A stretch of 64,000 bases of DNA from Pontederia crassipes (GCA_030549335.1 CM060190.1:66602118-66666117); one strand, 5' to 3'; positions 24,666 to 37,555 are shown, counted from the stretch's first letter. Translations and numbers: made by a program. Notes: a model not told the origin generated them from the letters alone.

Positions 24666-27600
24666 TCATCCGAAGAGACTTTGAAATTAGTGATTTCAAG
24701 ACTAGTCTTTATCATCATAGTCTGATATTCTGAGTCCTCTACTCAAGCTTCAATGATTTTCGCAATCATATCCGGTATTATATGTTGCATCATCATCAAT
24801 GACCCATCATGTCTTACTCTTGAAGTCCACTTGAAAAGTTCTTCCATCATTTTAAATTGTCGAAGGCGCATGAAGGCAACAGATCCTTCCCACTTTCGAC
24901 TAAGTGCGTCAGCCACTGAATTTGTTTTGCCTGGATGATAGTTGATAGCAAACTCATAGTCCTTAAGAACTCCATCCATCGCCTTTGGCGCATATTCAGC
25001 TCCTTCTGTGTAAAGACGTACTTTAAACTCTTGTGGTCAGCGTAAACCACAAATTCTTCTCCGTACAGATAATGGCGTCAAAGCTAGAGGACAAACACCA
25101 CTGCTGCCAATTCGAGGTCATGAGTTGGGTAATTGACCTCATGTTTCTTCAGTTGTCTGGATGCATATGCCACTACTTTCCCGTGTTGCATCAGTACGCA
25201 CCCCAATCCTATTCCACTAGCATAACTATAAACTACGTACCCACCATTGCCCGATGGTAACGTTAGGATTGGTGCTGAAGTTAGCCGCTTCTTTAACTCT
25301 TGAAAACTTTCTTCACACTTAGGCGACCAGATAAACTTTTCCCCTTTCCTTATGAGTTTGGTCAGTGGCAATGCAATTCTGAAAAAATCTTTGATGAAGC
25401 GTCTGTAATAGCCTGCTAAACCAAGAAAGCTCTTGATCTCGGAGACATTCTTTGGTTGAGCTCAGTTGGACAGTGCTTCTACCTTTGCCGGATCCACTAC
25501 AATCCCATCCTTGGAGACGATGTGGCCAAGGAACATCATCTGTTCTAGTCAGAATTCACATTTGGAAAACTTTGCATACAACTTCTTTGCTCGCAAAGTC
25601 TCTAATACTATCCTCAAGTGTTCCCTGTGCTGCTCTATGCTTGGTGAGTAGATGAGGATGTCGTCGACGAAGACAATTACGAACTTATCCAAGTGTTCGT
25701 AGAAAGTTCAATTTATGAGATCCATGAATGCTACAGGAGTATTTGTTAACCCAAACGGCATTACAAGGAACTCGTAGTGTCCATATCTTGATCGGAATGA
25801 CGTCTTTGGAATGTCCTCTTCGGCTACCCTTAACTGATGATATTCGCTCCTTAGATCAATTTTGGAGAAAACTTTTGCCTTGGATAACTGATCGAACAAG
25901 TCGTCAATGCGAGGAAGCGGATACTTGTTCTTTATTGTGACTTTGTTCAACATCCTGTAGTCGATACAAAGTCTTAATGATCCGTCCTTCTTTTTGACAA
26001 AGAGGACTGGTGCACCCCATGGCGATACACCAGGCCTGATGAAACCTTTGTCCAGTAGTTCTTGAATCTGATCCTTCAATTCCTTCATCTCTGCTAGAGC
26101 CATGTGGTATGGAGCTTTGGAAATTGGCGCTGTGCCGGGTGCCACTTCAATATGAAAGTCTATATCTCTTCTGGGCGGTAGACCACTAACATCATCAGAA
26201 AATGCATCGGAAAATTTCCTCACAACTTCTATGTCTTGAGGGGTCTTGGTTGGTTCTGCTACTTTCGTAATACTAGCCAAATAACCTCTACATCCTTTTT
26301 AGAGTAGTTTATCTGCCTTCATGGCAGACACTATGATCTTTAGTTTTTTCTGTGCAATGCCTCTGACTATAACTTTATCTGTACTCTATGTACCAATAAT
26401 CACCTTTTGCTTGCACAAGATAGAAGCATCATGGGAGGTTAGCTAGTCCATGCCCAAAATAATATCATAATCTCTCATAAGAATAATGATAAGATTTACA
26501 GCAAAGTTCTTTTTCTCTATCTCTATGGGTACATCAGGGAAATATTGGGTAGCAATCAATGTTCTTTGTGGGGTCAAGATGTTCATCTTATGTTCTAGGT
26601 TCATTGCAGTTAACTCTAATGTCTTGGCACATTCTTCAAATATAAATGAATGAGAAGCACCGGAATTAAATAATACTATGGTAGGTAACTCGGCTACGGA
26701 TAGCGTACCTCGAATGACCTCGGCGTCATTCTGTGGGGTATCTTCTTCCAGATTGAAGAGTCTCCCTTGCACTAACTATTGCTGCCCACGTCTTGGGCAG
26801 TTCACTGCATAGTGGCCCATTCCGCCACAGTAGTAGCACGCTCTAGATTTCATGCGGCATTCCTCTGCATGGGTCCTGCCACAAGTATTGCATAAAACCC
26901 GCTCACCTTGTGCGGGTGCTGCCTGAGGAACTCTAGAAGGCTGTTGCCTCTGCTGTTGGGCTGGGCGTCTTTGCGCCTGCCGAGAGGGTCTTTGGTTCTG
27001 TTGCTATTGCTGTTGTTGTTGTTGGGGTGGATGAGCTTGTTGTGGAGGACGGTAGGGCTGTTGCTGTTGAGGATGGTTGTACTGTTGAGGCGCTGGATAA
27101 GAACGGGGCCGATTATCCCGTCGCTGGTGTTGACGATTGTGTCCTCTATATTGTTGTGGCCGGTGCTGGGAACTCTGCCCTACTGTTTGTTGGGACTTCT
27201 AAGCTTTCTGCATATTTTGATGGTCCTTCTCTGTCAGAGTAGCCAAACTGATAGCGTCCTCTAAAGTTTTGCAGTTCCCAGATCTTGTTTGAGATCTCAG
27301 AGTGGGGCTCAGTCCGTCCACAAAGTGCTTGATTACACCCAGTTCATCCATGATCAGCCTAGAGTACTTCCTCAGCCTGACAAACTTCGTCATGTATTGA
27401 TCCACTATCATGGTTCCTTGCACTAGGTCCAGGAATTCCTTCTGTTTCAAGTCCCTTTAGAATTTAGGAAAGTACCGTGTCTCGAATGCTTTACGAAAGT
27501 CTTCTCAGGCAACAATTCTTACGTTAGGAAAACTGGTGCCCTTCCTTGCTTTCCACTACTCCTTAGCGTCGTTCTGGAGAGTGTCTCCAGCGAACAACAC

Positions 27601-28798
27601 CTTCTTGATTTTGGGTACGTCAAGTATATCGAATTTGTCCTCTATGGCCTCCATCCATTGCTCTGCCACTACGATGCCTCCTTCTCCATTAAACATTGGA
27701 GGTTTTGGCCTCCAGAAGTCTTGTAGTGTGCAGATAGAAGAGACTTGGCATCCTTGCTGGGCTGGTGGTTCTAGTGGAGGAGGAGAAGGTGGAAGTGGAG
27801 GTGGGGGAATAAATGGGGTCTCCCCTTCATTGTATGTCTCAGTCTCACTGGTATAGGCATGTTCCCTTTTTTGATATGACGTCTATAAAAAGACCATAGC
27901 AATAGTTGAGAGAATCACATATAATCAAAGGTCTTTAATCAGAATAAAAATCTTAGATAAAAATTGAGACCTTACAACTTAATATCCGCTTAAAGCAAAA
28001 GTTAATATCATTGTAAGGTTAGTCAAAGAAAACAATAAGTATCTGTCTAAGGCACACTAAGGCCTTCACATTAAGAAACATTAAACGCTAATCACTACGT
28101 CTAGAAGGTCCTCCAATTTCATTCTCGGGATTCTTCGGAGGAGGAGGATTCGGGCACTCATCATCACCGTGTCCCGCTTGATAACAGAGACCACAACATT
28201 CCTCTGGATCTGTCTGACTGATAGGACTTGGGTCTCTGAACTGAAATCCCCTTAAAGGCTCAAGAACTTCTTCTTCATCATCTGATGATATGCAAATTGG
28301 GTTGCTTAGTCATCCCCCTATCGTCTCCAAGTGCCATCTCCGATTTATTTCTTCACGTGTCTTAGTGGGGAAGAAGTGGCGTGGAGAGAGTGACTCTGAC
28401 TCTGAATCATTACTTCCCACGCTCTCTATATCCGAATGCGCCTGTTCCGTTAGAGCAGGCTGTGGTGGAATTATGTACCTATCTTCACGTCCTGGTGCGT
28501 GTTCTACATCCGAAATAGAAGGATCTTGTGGGTGTGTACGTCCAACTATATGTCCAACTCCCCTACCTTTACGTACAACTTTGGTTATCATGCGACGTGG
28601 AGGCATCTATAAAACAAGTTAATTCAATAACATAAGTATAATTCACATAAGAATATACTTGTTACTTACTTGAGGAGTGGAGCCGCAGATACTTGAGAAG
28701 CTTGCACATGACTTTACTTTGAGCTATAAAACAATATGGACAATAAATGTTATGCATGACCATCTACTCTACTATGATCAATGAGGGAGTCAAGAACT

Positions 28799-28816
28799 TA
28801 GGCTCTAATACCAAAC
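28799..28816 (-). other. Primer binding site (initiator tRNA-Met type)
   Basis: Read on the minus strand just inside the 5' LTR: TTTGGTATTAGAGCC, one change from the usual TGGTATCAGAGC. Confidence 0.85.
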
Positions 28817-31328
28817 TGTAACACTCCCAAAATCGCCCCTCCTGCCACGTAGGCAGTCAAGTTGATCCCGGAAGCGCTACAATATTTACTACTCTATTGA
28901 TCATGACCATTTAACAATATGGCTTACGTGACATTAATATAATAAAAATATATAATTAAAGACTTTAATGCGAAAGATCAAACGGTGGAATGTTAAGAAA
29001 TAGTTGATAATATATATAGTCTAATATGCGGAAGTTCAAACGTTAAACATCAAAGAAGAAAGTGGTTAACATAGTTTATGGAGAAGTGCGGAAATGCAGT
29101 TAAGTTCAATATGCGAAAGAGAAATTTGATGAGCGGAATAATGTAGTATCTCTAGACCGATTACAACTTGAAAGAAATGTAGCAAGAGAAACATTAAGCA
29201 ATGTGATAGTCATGTGCAGCGTTCTCCAAGCTTTGTGCCCTCCATCCTCATCGGTTAGCATTCTCACATACAAAATCCCATTGCAGAGGAATCGAATACC
29301 CATGAGCAAAAAGTCCAGTGCAATAGCAAATAGACGGTAAAATAAGGATCAATGATAAATATGAAATCAATGTATCAATCTCTGACAATATCAATGTCTA
29401 TGCTTTATTCTTTACTATAACTATTATTTGTCTTTACTCTGTTTAATCTTTACTATACTATAATTCATGCTTTACTGTACTTTACTCTATGCTTTGCTTC
29501 ACTGTACACTGCTTTACATTTCTTTATATTATAGTGCTTTGCTTTGCATTATTGTACTTTACAATACTTTGCTTTACATTGCTTTACAATACCTTGCTTT
29601 ATTGTGAATTGAACTACGTCTTTTACATTATTATAAGTTCCTTAAAGTTAGTTGTCCTATGCGAGCTCGACTTTATTAGGTTGGGATGCCAGGGGTGCCT
29701 CTCTGCTCTGAAGCTAGTAGGCCCATAAAGGGAAAATGGGTGGGTGTTAAGACCTCACCCAGTTCGGAAGGTAGGGGGAAGAATTCCTACAATCCAAGAA
29801 TAGTGGTCAATTAAGAAACTAGTAGGTTCACTGTCTTCTCAGCTAGCTACATGTCCCTCTGGCACAATACAATAATATCAAGGGGAAGGAGTGTGACCAT
29901 TGCATCACCCTTCATTCGAGATACATGTGAGAGAAGACCTGAAATATCAGGAATAGTGATCATTGAAGACAGTAGCTTCGCTATCCCCTCAGCTAACTAC
30001 CCATCCCTCCACTGCTTTAGCTTTAATCTTTACTTTAACTTTGGGGGCGGCACATAGCAATCACATATCTTTATCTTTACATTATTTATCCTTGATTATC
30101 ATGACATCTACGATTTAGAACTCAACTTTGAGTTAATCTCTGTATAATAGGACTCAACTAATATATGTGAATTGGTTAGAGTCTCAGATTCTGATTTAAA
30201 ATTGGAATTGGATTCATTGTCGGAATCGGTAGACCATTTCTGAACCGATCGACCGTTCCTATGGGACCGGTCGATCGGTCCTCTTGGATCGGTCGACCGT
30301 GTATTTGGTTGGGTGTCTGTAGGTCGGTCGACTGTGCACATAAGGCCGGTCGATCGATTACTTTGGGATCGGTCGACCGTCCTGGTGGCCGGTCGACCGA
30401 TTGTAAAACCATGCGGGCGCACACTGCACGTCCGATCGATCGACCTGTCGTATGTCCGGTCGGCTGATCATGAAATTGGGTCCCTCTATTGACAGGTGGA
30501 TCGGTCGACCGTCATGGTGAGGCCGGTCGACCGATCAATAGGAACTCGTATGAGTTCGTAACCTGGATCGGTCGACCGTTGATGAAAATCGATCGATCGG
30601 TCCTTGTGATAAAATAGGGCCACCGGACTTCTTCCTCTATTCCGGCGGCCTTCCGGCCGTTAAATGATGATGACAACAATACGAAAAATGTAGGTAGTCA
30701 TCTCAGGATCATAATGAACTAATCATGCATATCAAATAATCGATATTTCTTCGTCTAGGGATTTAGAACGCTAGGGTACCTTTGTTTTCGCATTTTACGG
30801 TCGCCAGCGTTCTTGTGCTTTGTCCGATCGTCGCCGGTCATCTTTGGGTCGATGGGAAAGAGTGCCTAAGCCTTGCGCACACCGAGGGAGGTCGTCGGGC
30901 ATCGAAAGGTCGCCGGTCGTTCGTCGTCGAAGTCACACTCTGCTCTGTGTCGATCACCGGTCGTCGGTTCGCAGGAAGAAGAAGGAGAAGAGGTGGCGGC
31001 CGAGAGGGGGTATCCAAGGGGGCGCGAGGTCGCCCTCACGTCCTCTCTTTATAGGATCGGCCGGGCCGGCCGATTCCGAGCGGAATCATGGGAGGAAATT
31101 CCTCCCCTGTCGGCCGTTGCCATCCGTTTCCTTTCATTTTTTTTATTTCGAATTCGATTCGGCCGTTGCCATCCGTTTCCTTTCATTTTTTTTATTTCGA
31201 ATTCGATTCGAATTCTGAATTGAATTCCTTCAATTACTCTCATTATTTCCTATTGATTTCACAATTCAAGTGTTTCTCTTTTGATTGGAAGTTGGATTCG
31301 TTTCCTTATGAAAAATGCATCCATTACA
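28817..31328 (-). repeat. 5' LTR of the 19.4-31.3 kb element
   Basis: 2,512 bp, TG...CA ends. It differs from the partner mainly by substitutions and by a roughly 48-bp tandem duplication (GGCCGTTGCCATCCGTTTCC unit) at about 31110-31205. The TATAAAG word on the minus strand is at about 31047-31053. Confidence 0.95.
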
Positions 31329-31339
31329 TAATCTCTATT

Positions 31340-31810
31340 TCCTAAAGCGGCGTTTGTTTGCGAAATCGGAGCGGAATCGTGCCCTTCTTCCGTCCTCTTC
31401 CACGAAACACCCTCTCAAAATCGAGTTCCGGGATAGGAACGAAAGGGGTGGAATTACTATAATATTATTTATTACTTATTATTTTATTAAATATAATTAA
31501 TTTAAAAATTATTTTTATATTTAAATAATATATTTTTTAACAAATTTTTCCCATAATTTTTAAAATTTTAATTTATTTTTATTAATAATAAAATTATACT
31601 TTATAATAATAATAATAATAATTTTAATTCAAAATCCACCAAGAATTCATCTATCACATTTACATTTTCCTATCACATCAACCACCTTATTCCTCATCAT
31701 CAAATTCTACTCCAATCAAACATAATTCGAACTAATCTATCAATTCAACTATACACTGAAAACTTAGGAGAAATTGCGATTCCATTTCTAAATGACCCCT
31801 AAATAAATAT
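31340..31810. repeat. Possible hAT-like MITE
   Basis: The left end CTAAAGCGGCGTTTGTTTGCG and the right end (minus strand TTAGGGGTCATTTAGAAATGG) resemble each other loosely, in the style of plant MITEs beginning with a GGCGTTTGTTTG-type end. The interior is AT-rich. No certain target duplication; weak call. Confidence 0.35.
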
Positions 31811-32119
31811 ACCGCTTGGGTCGAATTTAGCGTCACTTTTCAAATATCGGAACTGACAATGTAAAAATAAGTATGCATATGATAAATAGGAAGGAGGGCA
31901 TGGTGCAAAATATGAATATGTATAGAGAATGAGAGCATAGTGCAATAATACATTTCTTGACTAGTAAATTAAGTCATCTCTAATTCAAACTATCATTTTA
32001 TTTGCCCCTTATTTTTAAATTTATCTTTCTTTTTTTAATTGAAAAAACATGAATATAAGCTTATATATAATTTTTATTTTCATCTATTAAAACATATTTT
32101 AAATTATGAGTATAAGGTC

Positions 32120-32234
32120 CACTACAAGAATAAGACATTTTTTCGACGGATGAAAATCATTCGCAATTTGCAAAGAATTTTGCAACGAATTGCCTTCCAT
32201 CAGAATTTTTGATGGCTCAAGTCGTGGAAATTTT
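32120..32234 (+). mobile_element. Terminus of a CACTA (En/Spm-like) DNA transposon
   Basis: CACTACAAGAATAAGACATT at 32120 is the plant CACTA terminal repeat. It is followed by subterminal repeats of TTCGACGGATG and TTGCAACGAATTG type. The element is interrupted at 32235 where a sequence starting TGTAACACGCC begins. Its other end may be the subterminal-repeat region at 36955-37390, but no matching terminal repeat was found there. Confidence 0.75.
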
Positions 32235-32919
32235 TGTAACACGCCATGATTTCAATAGGGACAATAAAATAATTTATAAATTAAAAGTATGGTTAGGAAG
32301 GAAAAAGGAAAAGAAAGAAATATTTAATCCTATTGGGAGTAGAAATTGTGATTAGATTATGATTAGAGATGTTAATTTGATTTGAGATCAAAAAAATATT
32401 TAATGATTATAAGACTCCCAAATAGGATAAGATTAAGAGTCCTATGGCTTAAAAAATATTCCAGCCATTAAAATTCAAAAATTAGATGATAAAATATTAT
32501 TATATTAATTAATTATGAAAATTAGATAGATGAAGAAAATAAAAAGATAAAATAAAGATATAGATTGGTTAAGATAAGTTATTTGATAAAAGATAAAGAT
32601 AAAGTTGCATTGAGAGAAGTTATGAAAAGGATAAAAAGGAATTTCAATAGAGATGGATTTTGTTAAGCATGGTTATGGAATAAATTAGTGAAATTCGGAT
32701 TTAATTAAATCTGAATATTTAGGAGATGATACTTAATGACGAACGGTGATTTGAAAGATGGAGAAATAGCACAAAGCTCAATAGAAGTAAAAAACCTTAC
32801 TTGAGAGATATAAATAGGGCCTAAAGGTGGCTAAAAAATATTATTTATCTCCACAGAATTTCTGCACGAGAGTCCATCTTTCTCCTTCATTTCCACACAA
32901 ACCGAGGCAGAGCACGAGT

Positions 32920-34592
32920 TGTAACATTCCCCACTAGCATGTGATATTGTTCACTCTGGGCTTCGGCCCACACAATTTTACCAAAACGTGTCACACCTGA
33001 TGAAGGACGTGTTCTCATATATACCCAACATCTCTCCCATGACTTATACATGTTAGACTAATCCAAGGTATGCCTCATGCACCCTTCTCCCCTTAAGGGA
33101 CTCAACGTCCTCGTTGAGTGATCGCAATCCACCATGCACAAAAGCTCATGCGGAGTGGCTCTAATACCATAACTATCACGAACACTATTTAAACGGTGAT
33201 TTAAATCAGAGCTCGCGATCACGATCAAATAGTTTCTTTTAGAGAAAAATTATGGATAACTCCTCTAGATAATACAAGAAAATGATAATACATATAAGCA
33301 AACCACACAATTTATATTGATCATCCAAAGCATGTAACAATCCTAGGATTTACACCACCACATAGTCATAAAAGATTTACATTTTACAAGATACAAAATT
33401 ATTTTTCATACATAGCACATATCAAACTCTCTCCATATCGCAATAGAGAAATATGAGAGCTACAAGTCTTCTATCTAACACGCGTGGTGGGACACATGAC
33501 TTCTCAATACCTTAGTAGCAAAAAGGATTCATACCTTGCTAAGACTGTCTCTCGCGCTTCCAAAAGTTTTACTTATTTGAAAAAGTGTACAACATTGTGA
33601 GCAAATAATAACTCAGTAAGGTGATGACTCATAAGTTATGTGTTACCATCTAATAAATTCGGAGAGACATAAACATACATGCATTAATCATAATATCAAA
33701 ATCAATATCCTTATACATTTACTAAATACATATATAACATCCCAATCAACATCATTGCACTCAATTTACAATAAATGACACTTAAACATATCAAACATGT
33801 GTATGCAATGCAATACTCTCATATGTATGCACGGATTACCAACTAGTCAGGTGCATGAGGCATGCCTTGGATTAGTCCCACATGCATAAGTCATGGGAGA
33901 GATGTTGGAAATATATAAAAACATGTCCTTCACCAAGTGTGACGCGTTTTGGTAAAACTGTATGGGCCAAGTCTCAGAGCGGACAATATCATACGCTAGT
34001 GGTGAATGTTACATATGATATCAGAGCCACTCCACGTGAGCCTCTATGTATGGTGGGGTGCGAACACTTAACGAGGACGCTGAGTCCCCTAAGGGGGAAG
34101 GGTACATGAGACATGTCTTGGATTAGTCTCACATACATAAGTCATGAGAGAGATGCTGGGTATATATGAGAACATGTCCTTCACCAAGTGTGATGCGTTT
34201 TGGTAAAACTGTGCGGCCGAGGCCCAGAGCGGACAATATGACACACTAGTGGAGAATATTACATAAAAAATTACTTGATCATCTGTAATCAATCGCGAGC
34301 TCTGATTTAAATCACCGTTTAAATCGGGGTTGTGACAGTTATGGTATTAGAGCCACTCCGCGTGAGCCTTTATGCATGGTGGGGTGCGATCACTCAACGA
34401 GGACGTTGAGTCCTTTAAAGGGGAAGGGTCCATATGAGGCATGCCTTGGATTAGTCCCACATGCATAAGTTATGAGAGAGATGTTGGGTATATATGAGAA
34501 CATGTCCTTCAGCAGGTGTGATGCGTTTTGGTAAAACCGTGCGGGCTGAGGCTCAGAGCGAACAATATCACATGCTAGTGAGGAATGTTGCA
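32920..34592. mobile_element. Composite cluster of TRIM/SMART-like miniature LTR elements
   Basis: The cluster has TG...CA limits and flanking 5-bp CGAGT/CGGGT. It contains four copies of a roughly 160-bp LTR-like unit (TGAGGCATGCCTTGGATTAG ... AATGTTACA): three direct (33850, 34108, 34432) and one inverted (32920-33077). Between copies lies a roughly 95-bp internal part with a primer-site word (GATATCAGAGCC or GGTATTAGAGCC) and a polypurine-like GGGGGAAGGG. Portions of the LTR family seen as the 7967-11012 solo LTR are joined to it at 33173-33842 (minus) and about 34265-34336 (plus). No protein is encoded. Confidence 0.6.
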
Positions 34593-35340
34593 CGGGTGAT
34601 ATACCTTTTCGTAGCTCCGACACAGGAGAACAAGATCCAAGTGATAGCCGAAAGTTTCTGGACGTTAATAGAGAAGAATCGACAGCTAAAGTCGCGATGT
34701 TCGTGCAGTCCATAGACAACATAAACATAATTAGTTTTTCAATTAATTTAAAGTACGCAGGGGATCCCCATGTCGTCGGTTTTCCACGACATGAAACCTA
34801 GAAATTTTCTCCATTATACAGAGATTATATATTGTTTGCATCGAATGACTTAGATAGAATTGCCAAAAATTATGTCGAAAATAAAAATCTTGACGGTGAT
34901 AGTGAGATCTGTTTGACATAGCCCGAGTAATGATCGATGCAGATCGAGTTTTGGAATATAAAATATATTTTTATAAATTGATTTATAGTTTATTGAATAA
35001 TTAAGATTGTTAATCATTGTCGATCATTTGAATAACACTCCTGATTTTAGTATAATCATATTTGATCAGATTGTCGTCATATTGATTATTATTAACATTA
35101 CACCCAATCATGATATTAATTATGGTATTAATCCATTGACCTTATTATTGATTGATCATGATCAAATTGTTATCGTATCCGATTGATCGTCATCATATCT
35201 GGTCATGCCATTGATTAATATATTGATATAGTGATTTTCTAGTTGTGTCATGTTGAATTTAAGATAATTGTTAAAAATAGACATCTTAAGTAATTGAGAT
35301 AAAAGTTGAAATTTATTGGGCTCATGTCTACTGATTTCCA

Positions 35341-35760
35341 CTATGACTGATTGGGCCTTCGGGCTGATAGAGTCTTCGGGCTAATATTGCGCATTCGGAC
35401 TGATAGGCCCTCGGGCTAATATTATACCTTCATGTTCATAGGGTCTTCGGGCTAATATTGCGTCTTCGGACTGATTGGACATTCGAGCTAACAACACCTT
35501 CGGGTTGATAGGACCTTTAGACTAGTATTGCACCTTCAGGTTGATAGGGCATTCGGGCTAATATTACGTCTTCGGCTGATAGGGCCTTCGGGTTAATATT
35601 GTGCCTTCGGGCTAACTACGCCTTCGAGCTGATGGATAATCTAATTACGCCTTTATGTCTAATGGATAATCGAATTATGCCATTATGACCGATGGATAAT
35701 CGAATCGCACCTTTTAAGACTGATGGATAATAAACTACAGCCTTTCTGCCTAATAGATTA
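35341..35760. repeat. Minisatellite in two unit types
   Basis: About eight units of roughly 35 bp (CTTCGGGCTAATATTG followed by CTTCGGACTGATAGG) run to about 35620. They then shift into roughly five units of 27-30 bp (GATGGATAATCGAATTACGCC). Units diverge moderately. Non-coding. Confidence 0.85.
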
Positions 35761-36699
35761 ATTGATAAATTATTAATAGAATTGATTGATAATTATTATT
35801 ATGACCTTCATTGTCCTTTGACCAATTGGGAATTGATCAATTGTTCATTGTTAATTATTAATTAAATTGTTAATTATCGAATTGTGGTTTCATTGACCTT
35901 TGGTCAATTGGTGATTGATTAAATGTAATTGATATTGAATCGACAAGTTATTATTGAATATAATTGAGATAATCAAATTAAATTGAATTATTAATCAAAT
36001 TCCGCCCTAGTGGTGGATAGATAATTGATTTCGTCCTAGCGGTTGACTTATAATTGAATTACTCTATAATAGATGATGGATAGTTGAATCAACAAATTAT
36101 TCATGAAATTAATAATTTATAATTGTTGATTGTGGCATTCACTGACTTTTGATCAATTGATAATTGATTTAAGATGCCTGATTTGAATTGAATGGATATT
36201 GGTCATCAATAATTGATGGTATAGATATTTATTTTGATTGATCAATTGGTTATTGTTAATTGATATATAGTTATCCTGATCAATCATAGATTGTTTATAC
36301 ATAATTGCTTTTTGATAGAATTGATACTAATGCTGATATTGTTTCATGGTTCATATTGATAATTATTACGGGTGACCTTACGTATCGAGTTATCTCATTA
36401 GGCTTTGTCCTTATACTTGGATCCGTAGAGGTGATGGTAATGACGATGATGAGAAGGTTGGTGACTCTTCTGACAAGTGATATACACATGGATATAGGGT
36501 TCAATTACTGTATAAAGTGAGCCCTAACCCACAGATTTTAGATGTTGTATAAATGACTTAACACATATTGTATAAATTATTGTCTTCCGCTATTATAAAC
36601 TAGCATGTTGGCTAATAAGTTATAGAATTGAGCGGCGTCGCTGAGATAGCCTTCTGGGCAAGCAAAAGAAAAAAAAATCTCGAACATTAGAATTTCCCA

Positions 36700-37395
36700 C
36701 GGCTTCGACCATGGAAAGGCGTTTCTCGCGCCTTAAACTGTTGGAAAGTAAAAAGTCTCATGCCTTTTACTGTTGGAAAGTAAAAAATCCCGCCAAATTT
36801 TTCCGTCATTTTTTTCCTTTTCTCACTTCTCCCTCTGTCATCGTTTCCTGCTTCTCCCTATCTTTTTATTCAGTTCTCCCTCTCTCCGCTCTCCTCTATC
36901 TGTCTCACCTATGGTTATTTATCGACGGTCTAATTTCTCAATAATTTTTAACGTATATTGAGCCATTGGTAATTTCGATAGTTCGAGCAATAAGTAACTA
37001 AAATAGTAATAAATTTATATATAGTATAAGATAACGCTTACGTTTAGTTTTTTATTATTAATATTTGCGATGACTCGGGCTGTCGGTAGTTCCGACGGTT
37101 CATGCCATCAGTGATTAAAGTAGTAATAAATTTTTATATAGTATAATATAACACTTACATTTAGTTTTTTATTATTAGTATTTGTTTTCGTCCCGGCTGT
37201 CGATAATTAAATTAATAATAAATTTATGTATAGTATAATATATCGCTTACGTTTAGTTTTTTATTATTAATATTTGTGACGGCCTGAGCCGTCGATAGTT
37301 CTGACGATTCGGATCATCGATAATTTAATAAATTTATATATATTATAATATAATGCTTGTGCTTTATATTTAATTTATTATTAATATTTAACTAC
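36700..37395. repeat. Tandem approx. 110-bp repeats, CACTA-like subterminal region
   Basis: About four units between 36955 and 37390 share AATAAATTTATATATAGTATAA, then CGCTTACGTTTAGTTTTTTA and TTATTAATATTTG, with variable spacers containing CCGTCGATAGTT-type words. To the left are duplicated TACTGTTGGAAAGTAAAAA and AAATCCCGCC words. Arrays of this sort are typical of CACTA subterminal DNA. It may be the right part of the CACTA element opened at 32120; this is inference. Confidence 0.55.
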
Positions 37396-37399
37396 CACC

Positions 37400-37555
37400 T
37401 CGAGAGAAAGAAAAAGGGGGCCGGTGCCCCCCTTTGTGAGCTCGTTACTGGCCGAAGCCCCCTTGTGTGAGTTCGCACAAGGGGGCGCGTGCCGCCGTCA
37501 CAAGCTTTGGTGGGCTGTGAGAGTTCGCCCACCGCTCGCTCGCACAGTGGCCTCT
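37400..37555. repeat. GC-rich hairpin segment
   Basis: GCCCCCTTGTG at 37457-37467 pairs perfectly with CACAAGGGGGC at 37476-37486 around an 8-base loop. A second fold, GGGGGCCGGTGCCCCCC, lies just upstream. GC-rich core in AT-rich surroundings, comparable to the MITE core at 12.7 kb. Confidence 0.65.

Larger units (their letters stand above)
19376..31328 (-). mobile_element. Ty3/gypsy LTR retrotransposon, broken, about 11.95 kb, Tekay/Del-like
   Basis: Fossil element on the minus strand with two LTRs, tRNA-Met-type primer site, polypurine tract and 5-bp target duplication TAATC (19371-19375 and 31329-31333). Order from right to left: gag about 28.6-26.8 kb, protease about 26.8-26.4, reverse transcriptase about 26.3-25.4, RNase H about 25.4-24.7, integrase with its C-terminal GPY/F-like part about 24.7-21.9. 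The gag-PR-RT-RH-IN order defines Ty3/gypsy; the Tekay/Del assignment is from the long LTRs and RT style and is tentative. The coding region is broken, by roughly a dozen or more disruptions, plus a large internal duplication (separate entry). LTRs differ by several percent, patchily, mostly transitions, which suggests an age of a few million years at most. Confidence 0.93.
32235..36660 (+). mobile_element. LTR-like stretch starting TGTAACACGCC, right end undetermined
   Basis: Begins with TG directly at the break in the CACTA end. It has a TATA box (GATATAAATAGGGCC near 32809) and a pyrimidine-rich leader (32860-32900), as in an LTR promoter. It is interrupted by the cluster at 32920-34592, and the right part carries the minisatellite at 35341. 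No target duplication could be paired, and no polyprotein is visible. The right limit given is a guess. Confidence 0.4.

Noticed and set aside
36711-36944. A 77-codon frame in the CACTA-like region
   Set aside because: Built on duplicated AT/CT-rich repeat words; no start context or conserved pattern.
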